The translations under genes and the position numbers were made by a program. Under the pieces are notes generated by a model that saw only the letters and a list, made by a program, of their open reading frames with translations, made no database searches and was not told where the DNA came from. DNA of 64,000 bases, from positions 1 to 64,000 of the forward strand of contig NZ_BKZP01000006.1 in the NCBI RefSeq assembly GCF_008974185.1. Reading direction: 5' to 3'. This document shows, in pieces, positions 50,265 to 60,346 of this stretch. Source of the stretch: Weizmannia acidilactici. GTDB taxonomy: Bacteria; Bacillota; Bacilli; Bacillales; Bacillaceae_C. Each line of letters starts with the position of its first letter. Position 1 is the first letter of the stretch.

Positions 50265-52322
50265 TTATTTAAAAAACGGAAATAGTTTTTGCAGCCAGTT
50301 GTGGTGCTTGTGTGGATATAGGTCATTTTCTGCCGTATCAGGGTGTTTGCTGCACGGTTCAACCGGTTCGGTGCCGGAAATAAAATAGGTGAGCCTCGCC
50401 ACCGGGCAGTTGGGCGTCGCCAGTTTGCCGGTTGAGGGGTCGATTTCCACGGCGGTGACTCCTTTTGGCGGTTTAAATTCCTCTACCGGCTGATGAGCCA
50501 GTGCTTTTTCCATAAAGTGGGCCCAAATTTTTTTGGCGTACATTTTATCGGCGGCCAAAGTGATTTCCTGCCCGTTGTCATAGCCGACCCACACGCCTGA
50601 AACGAGCTGGGGCGAAAATCCGATCATCCAGCTGTCGGTGTTGGTGGAACCGGATTTTCCGGCATACGGGCGGGTGATGTCTTTGACAATGGAGGCGCCG
50701 GTTACACTTGCATATCCGTTTAAACGCTTGTCAAACATACCTGTCATCATTTGCGAGGTGACAAAAGCCGCATCCTGATTTAACACCCGTTTTTTCTCCG
50801 GTTTGTACTCGTATAAAACATGGCCTTTGTAATCTTCGACTTTTGTGATAAAAACGGGCCCGTTTTCGATTCCGTTGTTGGCAAGCAGGCTGTATGCATG
50901 TACCATATCAAGCAGGTGCACGCCGGAAGTGCCCAATGCAAGCGAAGGCACTTTTTCCATCGGCGTCGTCAGACCGAATTGCTTTGCGGTATGGACGAGT
51001 ACATTTTCCCCGAGCAGCAAATGGGTTTTGACCGCATAAATATTATCCGAAACGGCGAGCGCCTGTAGCATCGTAATGTTCCCGTCCGCATACTGGCTGT
51101 TAAAATTATGCGGTCTGTATACGGACTTGCCGCCATCGAACCGGAAAACGGTCGGTTCGCTTTTCAGCATCGTTACCGGGGTGAAACCGTGGTTCAGCGC
51201 GGCATAATATAGGAGCGGCTTCATTGTGGATCCGGGCTGCCGCGTCGCCTGTGTTACCCGGTTATAAGGGCTTTCCCCGTAATCCCGGCCCCCGACGAGC
51301 GCGGTCACAAAGCCGTTTTTCGGGTTGATGGCCGCAAAACCGAGCTGGACCTGTGAAGAATCCGGGATGGTTTCCTTCACCGTTTCTTCAGCGATCTTTT
51401 GCTGCCGGATGTCTAAAGTGGTATATACTCTCAGCCCGCCAAGCGCGATCGTTTGGTCATCAAATCCCAGTTTCGTTTTCAATAGTTTTTTGACAATATC
51501 CTGGAAATATGGGGCGGTCCGGGTTGTGTCCGGTTCGGCTTTCCGGACGATCGTTAATGGTTCATTGGCTGCTTCCGTCGCCTGTTTTTCCGTAATATAG
51601 CCGTTTTTCACCATTGATTGCAATACGGCAAGCTGCCGTTGTTTTGCTTTTTCGGGGGAAATGACGGGTGAGTAGATCCCCGGGCCGTTCGGGATTCCGG
51701 CAAGCATCGCAGCTTCGGCAAGTGTCAGGTTTTTGACGTCTTTTCCGAAATAGTATTGGCTTGCGGCCTGTATCCCGTACTTCCCATGCCCATAGTTGAT
51801 TGTATTTAAATAGCCCTCCAAAATCTGGTCTTTACTGTAATTCGATTCAAGCCTGACCGTATAGAAAGCTTCTTTTAATTTCCTTTCCCATGTCTTATCC
51901 ATCGTTAAAAATAGGTTACGTGCGTACTGCTGGGTAATGGTGCTCGCCCCTTGCACTTTTCCCATTGCCTTCATATCGGCAACCAGGGCTCCGGCCATGC
52001 GCCGGTAGTCAAAACCGTGGTGGTGGTAAAAGTTGCGGTCTTCGATTGAGATGGTGGCGTCAACGGCATCTTTGGATATGTCCTTCAACGGAACCCAATA
52101 CCGTTGCTGGCCGCTGTTTGTTTCCCCGATCAGTTTGCCGCCTTTTGCGTAATAAAGGGTGGATTGCGGGACGGAAAGCGGCGGCGGCCCGAGGATTTTT
52201 GCATAGAAATAGACAGCCGCTGCCAAGGCGGACAGCAGGATGGCGAAAGCAAAAAAGGCAAGAAGCAAAATGCGCAGGCCCCATTTTGCTTTCTGGATCT
52301 TTGGTGTTGTAAGTGTCTCCAT
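50265..52322 (-). CDS. pbpG: Class A penicillin-binding protein
   Basis: 685 residues, bifunctional cell-wall synthase. An N-terminal membrane anchor (about 15-40) is followed by the GT51 glycosyltransferase domain with catalytic Glu in ATISIEDRNFYHHHGFD, then the transpeptidase domain: SxxK in PGSTMKPLLYY, SDN in AVSDNIYAV, and KSG in YAGKSGSTNTDSW. It polymerises and cross-links peptidoglycan; B. subtilis PbpG (YwhE) is made in the forespore. Start taken at the ATG 6 bases after GAGGTG. Confidence 0.93.
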   Translation of the reverse strand: METLTTPKIQKAKWGLRILLLAFFAFAILLSALAAAVYFYAKILGPPPLSVPQSTLYYAKGGKLIGETNSGQQRYWVPLKDISKDAVDATISIEDRNFYHHHGFDYRRMAGALVADMKAMGKVQGASTITQQYARNLFLTMDKTWERKLKEAFYTVRLESNYSKDQILEGYLNTINYGHGKYGIQAASQYYFGKDVKNLTLAEAAMLAGIPNGPGIYSPVISPEKAKQRQLAVLQSMVKNGYITEKQATEAANEPLTIVRKAEPDTTRTAPYFQDIVKKLLKTKLGFDDQTIALGGLRVYTTLDIRQQKIAEETVKETIPDSSQVQLGFAAINPKNGFVTALVGGRDYGESPYNRVTQATRQPGSTMKPLLYYAALNHGFTPVTMLKSEPTVFRFDGGKSVYRPHNFNSQYADGNITMLQALAVSDNIYAVKTHLLLGENVLVHTAKQFGLTTPMEKVPSLALGTSGVHLLDMVHAYSLLANNGIENGPVFITKVEDYKGHVLYEYKPEKKRVLNQDAAFVTSQMMTGMFDKRLNGYASVTGASIVKDITRPYAGKSGSTNTDSWMIGFSPQLVSGVWVGYDNGQEITLAADKMYAKKIWAHFMEKALAHQPVEEFKPPKGVTAVEIDPSTGKLATPNCPVARLTYFISGTEPVEPCSKHPDTAENDLYPHKHHNWLQKLFPFFK

Positions 52323-52534
52323 CATCCACACCTCTTTTTTATTCTTATTTCCTTAGTATTTAGTAAGAAAGGAAATTTTAAACACAGAAGCAAGAAAAAT
52401 GAAAGGAAGCAAAAAAATTCTTGCTTTTTTCCGGAAATCTACTATACTTTTTTTCATGTGTTTGGGATGAATCATTCCTATAAGGGAAGACATAATAGAA
52501 ACTAGATATTACGCGATTAGAGGAGGACATGATC

Positions 52535-53365
52535 ATGGGCGGACTGTGGTTTACAGAAAAACAAACGAAAGATTTCGGGATCACGATGCGGGTGAACCAA
52601 ACTTTACATACCGAACAGACCGAATTCCAGAAACTCGATATGGTGGAAACGGCCGAATGGGGCAATATGCTCATCTTGGACGGCATGGTGATGACATCGA
52701 TCAAAGATGAATTTGTTTACCATGAAATGATCGCGCATGTTCCGCTTTTTACCCATCCGAATCCGGAAAATGTGCTCGTTGTCGGCGGCGGGGACGGCGG
52801 CGTGATCCGCGAAATTTTGAAGCACCCTGAAGTGAAAAAAGCAACGCTTGTCGAAATTGACGGCAAGGTCATTGAGTATTCGAAAAAGTTTCTGCCTGAA
52901 ATCGCAGGTGAACTGGATAACCCGCGCGTCGAGGTAAAAGTCGATGACGGGTTTATGCATATCGCAAAAAGTGAGAATGCGTATGATGTGATCATGGTTG
53001 ATTCCACCGAACCGGTCGGCCCTGCTGTCAACCTGTTTACAAAAGGGTTTTACGCCGGCATTGCAAAAGCTTTAAAAGAAGACGGGCTTTTTGTCGCGCA
53101 GACGGACAACCCGTGGTTTAAAGCGAACCTGATCCGTGAAGTGCAGCGCGACGTGAAAGAAATTTTCCCGATTACAAGGCTGTATACAGCCAATGTCCCG
53201 ACGTACCCGAGCGGTATGTGGACGTTTACAATTGGTTCGAAAAAATATGATCCGCTTGAAGTCAGTGAAGGACGGTTCCATGAGATTGAAACGAAATACT
53301 ATACAAAAGAACTGCATAAAGCGGCGTTTGTGCTACCGAAATTTGTAGAAGACTTGACAAAGTAA
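52535..53365 (+). CDS. speE: Spermidine synthase
   Basis: 276 residues, the same length as in B. subtilis. It transfers an aminopropyl group from decarboxylated SAM to putrescine. [21 protein letters not shown] binds dc[21 protein letters not shown] and [12 protein letters not shown] complete the site. The ATG at 52535 is 8 bases after AGGAGG; that at 52529 is only 2 bases away. First gene of speE-speB. Confidence 0.96.
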   Translation: MGGLWFTEKQTKDFGITMRVNQTLHTEQTEFQKLDMVETAEWGNMLILDGMVMTSIKDEFVYHEMIAHVPLFTHPNPENVLVVGGGDGGVIREILKHPEVKKATLVEIDGKVIEYSKKFLPEIAGELDNPRVEVKVDDGFMHIAKSENAYDVIMVDSTEPVGPAVNLFTKGFYAGIAKALKEDGLFVAQTDNPWFKANLIREVQRDVKEIFPITRLYTANVPTYPSGMWTFTIGSKKYDPLEVSEGRFHEIETKYYTKELHKAAFVLPKFVEDLTK

Positions 53366-53390
53366 GCAAAGTAAGAAGAGGAGAACAGAC

Positions 53391-54263
53391 ATGAGATTTG
53401 ACGAAGCATATTCAGGCAATGTTTTTATCGGCGCCAATCCCGATTATGAGACAAGCCGGGTTGTCATTTACGGCATGCCGATGGACTGGACGGTCAGCTA
53501 CCGGCCGGGGTCCAGGTTCGGCCCGACGCGCATCCGCGAAGTATCGATCGGGCTTGAAGAATACAGCCCGTACCTCGACCGCGAACTGGCCGAAGTAAAA
53601 TATTTCGATGCCGGCGATATTCCGCTCCCATTCGGCAATCCGCAAAGAAGCCTCGATATGATTGAGGATTATGTGAAGATTTTGCTGAAAGACGGAAAAT
53701 TCCCGTTCGGCCTTGGAGGGGAGCATCTTGTTTCATGGCCGGTGATCCGTGCCGTCTATCAAAAATATCCGGATTTGGCGGTGATCCATTTTGATGCCCA
53801 TACCGATCTCCGGACGGAATATGAAGGAGAGCCGCTTTCGCATTCGACGCCGATCCGCAAAGTGGCTGAGCTGATCGGGCCGAAAAACGTCTACTCTTTC
53901 GGCATCCGTTCCGGCATGAAAGAAGAGTTTGATTGGGCAGAAAAAAATGGCATGCACATCTCGAAATTCGAAGTGTTCGGGCCGCTCAAAAAAGTGCTGC
54001 CGGAACTTTCCGGCCGCCCGGTATATGTGACGATTGACATCGACGTGCTTGATCCGGCATTTGCGCCGGGGACGGGTACGGTGGATGCCGGCGGGATTAC
54101 TTCGAAAGAACTGCTCGCATCGATCCATGCGATCTCAAATTCGAAAGTAAATGTCGTCGGCTGCGATCTTGTCGAAGTGGCGCCGGTTTACGACCATTCC
54201 GAACAAACCGCCAATACGGCAAGCAAACTGGTGCGCGAAATGATGCTTGGCTGGGTGAAATAG
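53391..54263 (+). CDS. speB: Agmatinase
   Basis: 290 residues, ureohydrolase family with a binuclear manganese centre: GGEHLVSWPVI, VIHFDAHTDLR and YVTIDIDVLDPAFAPGTG carry the His and Asp ligands. It converts agmatine to putrescine and urea, feeding the SpeE reaction encoded just upstream (25 bp apart). Confidence 0.96.
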   Translation: MRFDEAYSGNVFIGANPDYETSRVVIYGMPMDWTVSYRPGSRFGPTRIREVSIGLEEYSPYLDRELAEVKYFDAGDIPLPFGNPQRSLDMIEDYVKILLKDGKFPFGLGGEHLVSWPVIRAVYQKYPDLAVIHFDAHTDLRTEYEGEPLSHSTPIRKVAELIGPKNVYSFGIRSGMKEEFDWAEKNGMHISKFEVFGPLKKVLPELSGRPVYVTIDIDVLDPAFAPGTGTVDAGGITSKELLASIHAISNSKVNVVGCDLVEVAPVYDHSEQTANTASKLVREMMLGWVK

Positions 54264-54275
54264 GAAACGCTATGG

Positions 54276-54317
54276 CCCGGTGCTGCAGCCTTACTTGAGG
54301 CCGGCGCCGGGCTTTTA
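54276..54317 (+). terminator. Terminator of speE-speB
   Basis: GCCCGG (54276-54281) pairs with CCGGGC (54308-54313), then TTTT; the loop holds a second short stem. Confidence 0.7.
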
Positions 54318-54446
54318 AAGTTCCTCTTGTGGAATGCCGCGGTTGTTTTGTATGATAAAATAAAGATACAGGCGATGTTATTCTTCCAGTGGAAAGGTTA
54401 TAATGGATAGACAACAAACGGAAAGTTTCTCTAAGGATGTGGGAAA

Positions 54447-54875
54447 ATGGCGGAAGAAACCGTTTCTTGCCCCGTAAAAATACATATGGTGACGGAATTT
54501 TTCCAAGAAGAAGAACTTGTTTTATTCGGCCGTTATTACGAAAAAGGCGGTGCGGCTTATCTAAAATACAATGAAATGCAGGAAACGGGCGAAATCCATA
54601 CGGTTGTAAAAGTGGGCGGTGAAAAAGCACTGATTTTAAGAAGCGGAACGGTTTCTATGCGGCTTGATCTGCGACCCGGCGAAAAGCGGCCGGGTTCTTA
54701 TGGCAGCGGGTACGGCACTTTTCCGCTTGAAGTAATGGCAGATGATGTGGCACACCGCCGTACAGGGTATATGCATGGGCAGTTTTCCCTTGGTTACAGG
54801 CTTTTTATACAGGAGAGACAGGTCGGTACATACAAGATGACGATCCATTACGAGGAGGTACAAGAGGCAAAATGA
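54447..54875 (+). CDS. ywiB: DUF1934 beta-barrel protein YwiB
   Basis: 142 residues, lipocalin-like beta barrel (DUF1934): [26 protein letters not shown], then [19 protein letters not shown]. The stop overlaps the argS start by 4 bases (ATGA), so the two are translationally coupled. Function unknown. Confidence 0.9.
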   Translation: MAEETVSCPVKIHMVTEFFQEEELVLFGRYYEKGGAAYLKYNEMQETGEIHTVVKVGGEKALILRSGTVSMRLDLRPGEKRPGSYGSGYGTFPLEVMADDVAHRRTGYMHGQFSLGYRLFIQERQVGTYKMTIHYEEVQEAK

Positions 54876-56542
54876 ACATAACGGAACAAATTCAGGAAAT
54901 ATTAAAAGCGGAAATCAAAGAAGCTGTCATAAAAACCGGCCTTGTACCGGAAGAAGACATTCCGTCAATTGTGCTGGAAAAACCGAAAGAAAAGGCGTAC
55001 GGCGATTATGCCGCAAACATTGCGATGCAACTGGCGCGCGCGGCGAAAAAAGCACCGCGTGTCATCGCGGAAGCCGTTGTGGGGCAGCTTGACAAATCGA
55101 AAGCGTCCATTGAAAAAGTGGAAATCGCGGGGCCGGGCTTCATCAATTTTTACTTGGACAATGCATATTTGACGCAGCTTATTCCAACGATTTTGCAGGA
55201 AGGCGATGATTACGGCCGCTCGGATGCCGGAAAAGGGGAAAAAATTCAGGTTGAATTCGTATCGGCCAACCCGACTGGCGACCTTCACCTCGGGCATGCG
55301 CGCGGGGCGGCAGTCGGCGATTCTCTTTGCAATATCCTGGAAAAAGCGGGCTATGATGTGACCCGTGAATACTACATCAATGATGCCGGAAATCAGATCC
55401 ACAACCTGGCATTGTCGGTCGAAGCGCGTTACTTCCAGGCGCTCGGCATCGAGAAAGAAATGCCGGCAGACGGCTACTACGGCCAGGATATCATTGATTT
55501 GGGGCAGAAACTGGCAAAAGAATACGGGAAAAAGTTTGTAGATGCAGATGAAAACGAACGTTATGAATTTTTCCGCCGGTATGGCCTTGATTATGAAATG
55601 GATAAACTGAAAAAGGACCTCGAAGACTTCCGCGTGCGTTTTGACGTCTGGTATTCGGAAACTTCCCTATATAAGAGCGGGAAAATTGACGATATGCTGA
55701 AAATTATGCGCGAAAAAGGGCATATTTATGAAAAAGACGGGGCGACCTGGTTCCGTTCGACAACTTTCGGCGACGACAAAGACCGCGTGCTGATCAAAAA
55801 AGACGGGACCTACACCTATTTGACCCCTGATATAGCGTACCATAAAGATAAATTTGACCGCGGATTCAATACAGTGATTAATATTTGGGGCGCCGACCAC
55901 CACGGTTATATCCCGCGCATGAAAGCGGCAATGGAAGCCCTCGGATATGATAAGGACCATCTTGAAGTCGAGATTATCCAGCTTGTCCATCTTTATAAAA
56001 ACGGCGAAAAAATGAAGATGAGCAAACGGACGGGAAAAGCGGTGACAATGCGCGATTTGATCGAAGAAGTCGGCCTCGATGCAACCCGTTATTTCTTTGC
56101 GATGAGAAGTTCGGATACACACTTGGACTTCGACCTTGATCTTGCCGTTTCGCAGTCCAATGAAAACCCGGTTTATTATGCGCAGTATGCCCATGCCCGC
56201 ATTTGCAGCATTTTGCGGCAGGCAGAAGAGAAAGGGCTCGGTCCGGATACGAGGGGGGATTTTTCCGCGATCCGCTCTGAAAAGGAAATGGATGTCCTGA
56301 AAAAATTGGGCGAATTCCCGCAGGTGATTGCCGAAGCGGCAGAAAAGCGGATCCCGCACCGCATCACCAAATATATCAACGAGCTGGCGTCCGCGTTCCA
56401 CAGCTTTTATAATGCGGTAAAAGTGCTCGATCCGGAGCATGAAGCCGCCACAAAAGCGCGCCTTGCTTTGATCAAAGCCGTCCAAACCACGCTGAAAAAC
56501 GCTTTGCGGATGATCGGCGTTTCAGCACCGGAAAAAATGTAA
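54872..56542 (+). CDS. argS: Arginyl-tRNA synthetase
   Basis: 556 residues, class I synthetase. HLGH (in [16 protein letters not shown]) is the HIGH motif, KMSKR (in [12 protein letters not shown]) the KMSKS motif. The N-terminal Add-1 domain (1-100) and the C-terminal anticodon-binding DALR domain (about 440-556, with [20 protein letters not shown]) are complete. Essential for translation. Confidence 0.97.
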   Translation: MNITEQIQEILKAEIKEAVIKTGLVPEEDIPSIVLEKPKEKAYGDYAANIAMQLARAAKKAPRVIAEAVVGQLDKSKASIEKVEIAGPGFINFYLDNAYLTQLIPTILQEGDDYGRSDAGKGEKIQVEFVSANPTGDLHLGHARGAAVGDSLCNILEKAGYDVTREYYINDAGNQIHNLALSVEARYFQALGIEKEMPADGYYGQDIIDLGQKLAKEYGKKFVDADENERYEFFRRYGLDYEMDKLKKDLEDFRVRFDVWYSETSLYKSGKIDDMLKIMREKGHIYEKDGATWFRSTTFGDDKDRVLIKKDGTYTYLTPDIAYHKDKFDRGFNTVINIWGADHHGYIPRMKAAMEALGYDKDHLEVEIIQLVHLYKNGEKMKMSKRTGKAVTMRDLIEEVGLDATRYFFAMRSSDTHLDFDLDLAVSQSNENPVYYAQYAHARICSILRQAEEKGLGPDTRGDFSAIRSEKEMDVLKKLGEFPQVIAEAAEKRIPHRITKYINELASAFHSFYNAVKVLDPEHEAATKARLALIKAVQTTLKNALRMIGVSAPEKM

Positions 56543-56555
56543 ACAGCACATCAAT

Positions 56556-56590
56556 CCCCCGTCCAGATACCGACGGGGGGTTTCTTTTTT
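56556..56590 (+). terminator. Terminator of ywiB-argS
   Basis: CCCCCGTC (56556-56563) and GACGGGGG (56572-56579) with GTTTCTTTTTT after it. Confidence 0.88.
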
Positions 56591-56609
56591 ATGATGATGT
56601 TGATGGATT

Positions 56610-57809
56610 TTATAAAAATTCTTCAATTGCCCGTGCGCCCCACTCTTTTGCTTTTGAAAACCAGCCGGGGTGGTTGATATCTTCAAGTGTGAGCGGGATG
56701 GCGTGCCTGGTATCTTCCATGAACACCTCGCGCATTTTTTGAATAAAGCCGGCATCATAAACGAGGCAGTTGATTTCAAGGTTCAAAAGTACGCTGCGTC
56801 GGTCGAAATTGGCAGTCCCGATATCGCAGACGGCTTCGTCTATGATCACAATTTTGGCATGATAAAAACCGGGGTTGAATAAATAAATTTCCGCCCCTTT
56901 TTTGAGCAGTTCGCGGAAAAACCGGAAAGCGGCCTCTTTTACAAGCATATGGTCGGCTTTTCCGGGCGCGAGCACCACCAATTTTACGCCGCGCTCCAAC
57001 GCCCTGACCAGTTTTTTTTGGATTTTCGCGGTCGGAATAAAATAAGGCGAGCCGATAAAAATGGAGGAGCGCGCCCGGTCAATCAGCCCGCACAACAAAT
57101 CCTCAAGGTCAATCCCTTCTGTCGGAATGATTTGGTGGCGCAATCCCTCCGTTTCGGCACGGGGTGTTACCGCCATTGCAGCGGACATTTTCTCTTTGGC
57201 GGCTTCGTTCCAATTTAAGATAAATTCCTGCTGCAAATCGCCGATGCTCCCACCTGTCAAGCGGAAATGATAATCCCGCCAAGGAGAAAGTGCCGGATTT
57301 TCACCAATGTATTCTTTTCCGACATTAAATCCGCCGATATAGCCAATCTTTCCGTCAATCACGGTGATTTTCCTATGGTTCCGCTGCTGGAGCGAAAAAA
57401 AGAAAAACGGGAATGTTGGCCGGTGGCTGACGGCAAAAGATGCGCCCGCTTGTTCGAGCTGCGAGATCATTTTTTTCGTGACCCGGCGGCTGCCCGCCCA
57501 ATCGAGCAGCACCTTGACATCAATATCTTCCCGCGCTTTTTTTGCCAAAAGGTTGAATAGATCCCGGCTGATGCCGTCATTATTCACAATATAAAAAAGG
57601 ACATAGATGCTTTCTTTTGCGTTTCCGATATCGGAAAAATATTGCGGAAATAAATCTTCCCCGGACGTAAAAATGGTAAAGTCGCCTGCCCGGATGGGAT
57701 ATTCCCGCTTATGGCAAATGCTGCAAAAATGTTTTTTTCCGAGCGTGTAATCGGTAATGAGCCAGATGACGAGTGCTGCTGCCGCTGAGAGAGACAAAAG
57801 CAAGATCAT
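56610..57809 (-). CDS. ywjE: Cardiolipin synthase-type phospholipase D protein
   Basis: 399 residues, one N-terminal membrane helix, then two HKD motifs: HRKITVIDGKIGYIGGFN and HAKIVIIDEAVCDIGTANFDRRS. It makes cardiolipin from phosphatidylglycerol. The length matches B. subtilis YwjE, a minor cardiolipin synthase, and the place next to ywjF agrees. Convergent with argS. Confidence 0.9.
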   Translation of the reverse strand: MILLLSLSAAAALVIWLITDYTLGKKHFCSICHKREYPIRAGDFTIFTSGEDLFPQYFSDIGNAKESIYVLFYIVNNDGISRDLFNLLAKKAREDIDVKVLLDWAGSRRVTKKMISQLEQAGASFAVSHRPTFPFFFFSLQQRNHRKITVIDGKIGYIGGFNVGKEYIGENPALSPWRDYHFRLTGGSIGDLQQEFILNWNEAAKEKMSAAMAVTPRAETEGLRHQIIPTEGIDLEDLLCGLIDRARSSIFIGSPYFIPTAKIQKKLVRALERGVKLVVLAPGKADHMLVKEAAFRFFRELLKKGAEIYLFNPGFYHAKIVIIDEAVCDIGTANFDRRSVLLNLEINCLVYDAGFIQKMREVFMEDTRHAIPLTLEDINHPGWFSKAKEWGARAIEEFL

Positions 57810-57936
57810 ATCATTTTCCCCGTTTCACAGATGTTCATATCCGTTAGTCTACCCAAAAGGCGCCGATTTTACATATGGATAACACACAAAATGGGAAACG
57901 TCTTTTCAGAAAATCTTAAAAAAATCAAAAAAAGGA

Positions 57937-57964
57937 TTGACTGAATGCTCATTCATTATATAAT
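57937..57964 (+). promoter_or_regulatory. FadR operator overlapping the ywjF promoter
   Basis: TGACTGAATGCTCATTCA (57938-57955) agrees at 16 of 18 positions with the Bacillus FadR box TGAATGAMTANTCATTCA. It lies between and over TTGACT (57937-57942) and TATAAT (57959-57964), spacer 16 bp, so a bound TetR-type FadR would block the promoter until acyl-CoA releases it. Confidence 0.75.
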
Positions 57965-58043
57965 AGGAGTAAGCAAGATTCGGAAAATTTCCTGTTTTCC
58001 TTAACGTGCAGCACGAATGATCGAAGGGAGTGTCGGGGGAAAG

Positions 58044-60161
58044 ATGCACATTTTATTATGGTTGAACTGGATTGCATTCCTGTCTGTAACCGCTTACGGT
58101 ATTGGCCTGTTTGTTTATTTGGTGAGGACAAGGGTGCAGTATATCAAATTGGGGAAGAAGCAGGAATTTGACAATAACGTAAAGGAGCGGCTCAAGAAAA
58201 TCTGGGTGTATGTCTTCGGGCAGAAAAAGCTGCTCAAAGATAAAAAAAGCGGCGCCATCCACGTCATGATGTTTTACGGGTTCATTCTCGTCCAATTCGG
58301 CGCCATCGATTTTATTTGGAAGGGGCTTGCGCCGGGCACGCACTTGCCGCTCGGGCTGCTTTATCCTGGATTTACCTTTTTCCAGGAAATCGTCACGCTC
58401 GTCATTTTATTTGCGGTCGGCTGGGCGTATTACCGCCGCTATATTGAAAAGCTCGTGCGCCTGAAACGGGATTTTAAAGCGGGGCTTGTGCTTATTTTTA
58501 TCGGCGGGTTGATGGTTTCCGTCCTTGTCGGAGGCGGCATGGGTCTCATCTGGCACCAGGAGGAACTGTCATGGACGGAACCGGTCGCATCAGCACTTGC
58601 CGCGGCTTTCGACTGGATCGGGCCCCGAGCAGCGGCTGTTGTCTTTTACATTGCATGGTGGATGCACCTGCTGCTGCTTTTGACGTTCCTCGTCTACATT
58701 CCGCAGTCGAAGCATGCCCACTTGATTGCTGGGCCGGCGAATGTGTACCTGAACCGGCTTGATGATGTCGGCAAGCTCCGCCCGATCGATTTTGAGGATG
58801 AGTCGCAGGAAAGCTTCGGGGTCGGCAAAATCCAGGACTTCACGCAGCTGCAGCTTGTCGATCTGTATGCGTGCGTCGAATGCGGGCGTTGCACGAATAT
58901 GTGCCCGGCGACCGGGACAGGCAAGATGCTTTCGCCGATGGATCTGATCATTAAATTAAGGGATCATTTAACGAATTACGGTGCGGCTGTCACGTCCAAG
59001 CAGCCGTGGGTTCCGGCCTTCGCTTTTTCGCATACGAAAGGGAACCAGCTCGCAATGGCAAGCGCAACCCGGGGGGCTGAAGAGGCGGCAGCTGCTCTTT
59101 CTTACCGGCCAAGCCTAATCGGCGATGTTATTACGGAAGAAGAGATCTGGGCGTGCACGACATGCCGGAACTGTGAAGACCAGTGCCCGGTAATGAACGA
59201 GCATGTCGAAAAGATTATCGACCTCAGGCGCTATCTTGTGCTGACGGAAGGGAAAGTGAACCCGGATGCGCAGCGGGCGATGCAGAACATTGAGCGGCAG
59301 GGCAACCCTTGGGGGCTGAACCGGAAAGAGCGGGAAACATGGCGCGAAGGGCGGGAGGATATCCAAGTGCCGACCGTAAAAGAAATGAAAAAATCCGGTG
59401 AGGAATTTGAATATTTATTCTGGGTCGGTTCGATGGGCTCCTATGACAGCCGCAGCCAGAAAATCGCACAGTCGTTTGCGAAGCTGCTCAATGAAGCAGG
59501 CGTCAAATTTGCCATCCTCGGCAATAAGGAGAAAAACTCCGGGGATACGGCTCGCAGGCTTGGAAATGAATTTTTATTCCAGGAGCTGGCCGGCCAGAAT
59601 ATTGCCGAGTTTGAAAAAAACGGTGTGAAAAAAATCGTAACGATTGACCCGCACGCATACAATACGTTTAAGAAGGAATATAAGGATTTCGGGTTTGAAG
59701 GGGAAGTGTACCACCATACCGAGGTGCTGTACCAGCTGCTTAAGGAAGGACGCTTAAAACCGAAATATGAAGTGAATGAGGCTGTAACGTTCCATGATTC
59801 CTGCTATCTTGGCAGATACAATGATATTTATAACCAGCCGCGCGAAATCTTAAAAATGATTCCGGGCGTAAAGCTGGTGGAAATGGAACGGAACCGTGAA
59901 ACGGCGATGTGCTGCGGGGCCGGCGGCGGCTTAATGTGGATGGAAGAAGATACCGGGCACCGGATTAATGTGGCACGCACGGAGCAGGCGCTTGCCGTCA
60001 ATCCAACCGTCATCAGCACGGAATGCCCGTACTGTCTGACGATGCTGTCCGACGGCACGAAAGCAAAAGAAGTGGAAGACAAGGTCAAAACGCTTGATGT
60101 GGCGGAAATTCTTGAACTTTCGGTTTGCGGCGTGCCGGGGCGGGCAACTGCAGTATCTTAA
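58044..60161 (+). CDS. ywjF: Membrane Fe-S oxidoreductase YwjF (ETF:quinone oxidoreductase type)
   Basis: 705 residues. The N-terminal 250 residues have about five helices like a nitrate reductase gamma subunit. Two 4Fe-4S motifs follow: CVECGRCTNMCP and CTTCRNCEDQCP. The C-terminal heterodisulfide-reductase-like part has two CCG-type domains: FHDSCYLGRYNDIYNQPRE with TAMCCGAGGG. It passes electrons from acyl-CoA dehydrogenases (through ETF) to quinone. The ATG at 58044 gives the 705-residue length of B. subtilis YwjF; an ATG at 58017 is upstream in frame without a site. Confidence 0.9.
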   Translation: MHILLWLNWIAFLSVTAYGIGLFVYLVRTRVQYIKLGKKQEFDNNVKERLKKIWVYVFGQKKLLKDKKSGAIHVMMFYGFILVQFGAIDFIWKGLAPGTHLPLGLLYPGFTFFQEIVTLVILFAVGWAYYRRYIEKLVRLKRDFKAGLVLIFIGGLMVSVLVGGGMGLIWHQEELSWTEPVASALAAAFDWIGPRAAAVVFYIAWWMHLLLLLTFLVYIPQSKHAHLIAGPANVYLNRLDDVGKLRPIDFEDESQESFGVGKIQDFTQLQLVDLYACVECGRCTNMCPATGTGKMLSPMDLIIKLRDHLTNYGAAVTSKQPWVPAFAFSHTKGNQLAMASATRGAEEAAAALSYRPSLIGDVITEEEIWACTTCRNCEDQCPVMNEHVEKIIDLRRYLVLTEGKVNPDAQRAMQNIERQGNPWGLNRKERETWREGREDIQVPTVKEMKKSGEEFEYLFWVGSMGSYDSRSQKIAQSFAKLLNEAGVKFAILGNKEKNSGDTARRLGNEFLFQELAGQNIAEFEKNGVKKIVTIDPHAYNTFKKEYKDFGFEGEVYHHTEVLYQLLKEGRLKPKYEVNEAVTFHDSCYLGRYNDIYNQPREILKMIPGVKLVEMERNRETAMCCGAGGGLMWMEEDTGHRINVARTEQALAVNPTVISTECPYCLTMLSDGTKAKEVEDKVKTLDVAEILELSVCGVPGRATAVS

Positions 60162-60283
60162 TCGAGCAACATCATACGATAACGGCGGAGAATGGCAAAC
60201 TTGGGAGGCAGCATGCAAAAGTTTGGGGAAGTTTCTCCGCCGTTTTATTTGAACCTTGGTTTGAAGCGCCTCCGCGTTTCGGT

Positions 60284-60301
60284 TGACCGAGCGTTCGTTC
60301 A
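60284..60301 (+). promoter_or_regulatory. Weak FadR-like inverted repeat before mmgA
   Basis: TGACCGAGCGTTCGTTCA resembles the TetR-type fatty-acid operators with fewer matches (about 11 of 18) than the site upstream of ywjF. It sits 46 bp before the thiolase start and could be a second control point. The rest of the 185-bp gap holds no gene. Confidence 0.4.
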
Positions 60302-60346
60302 TTTTTGGGAGCTTACAAAATATTTTAATTAAAGGGGAGAAGATGG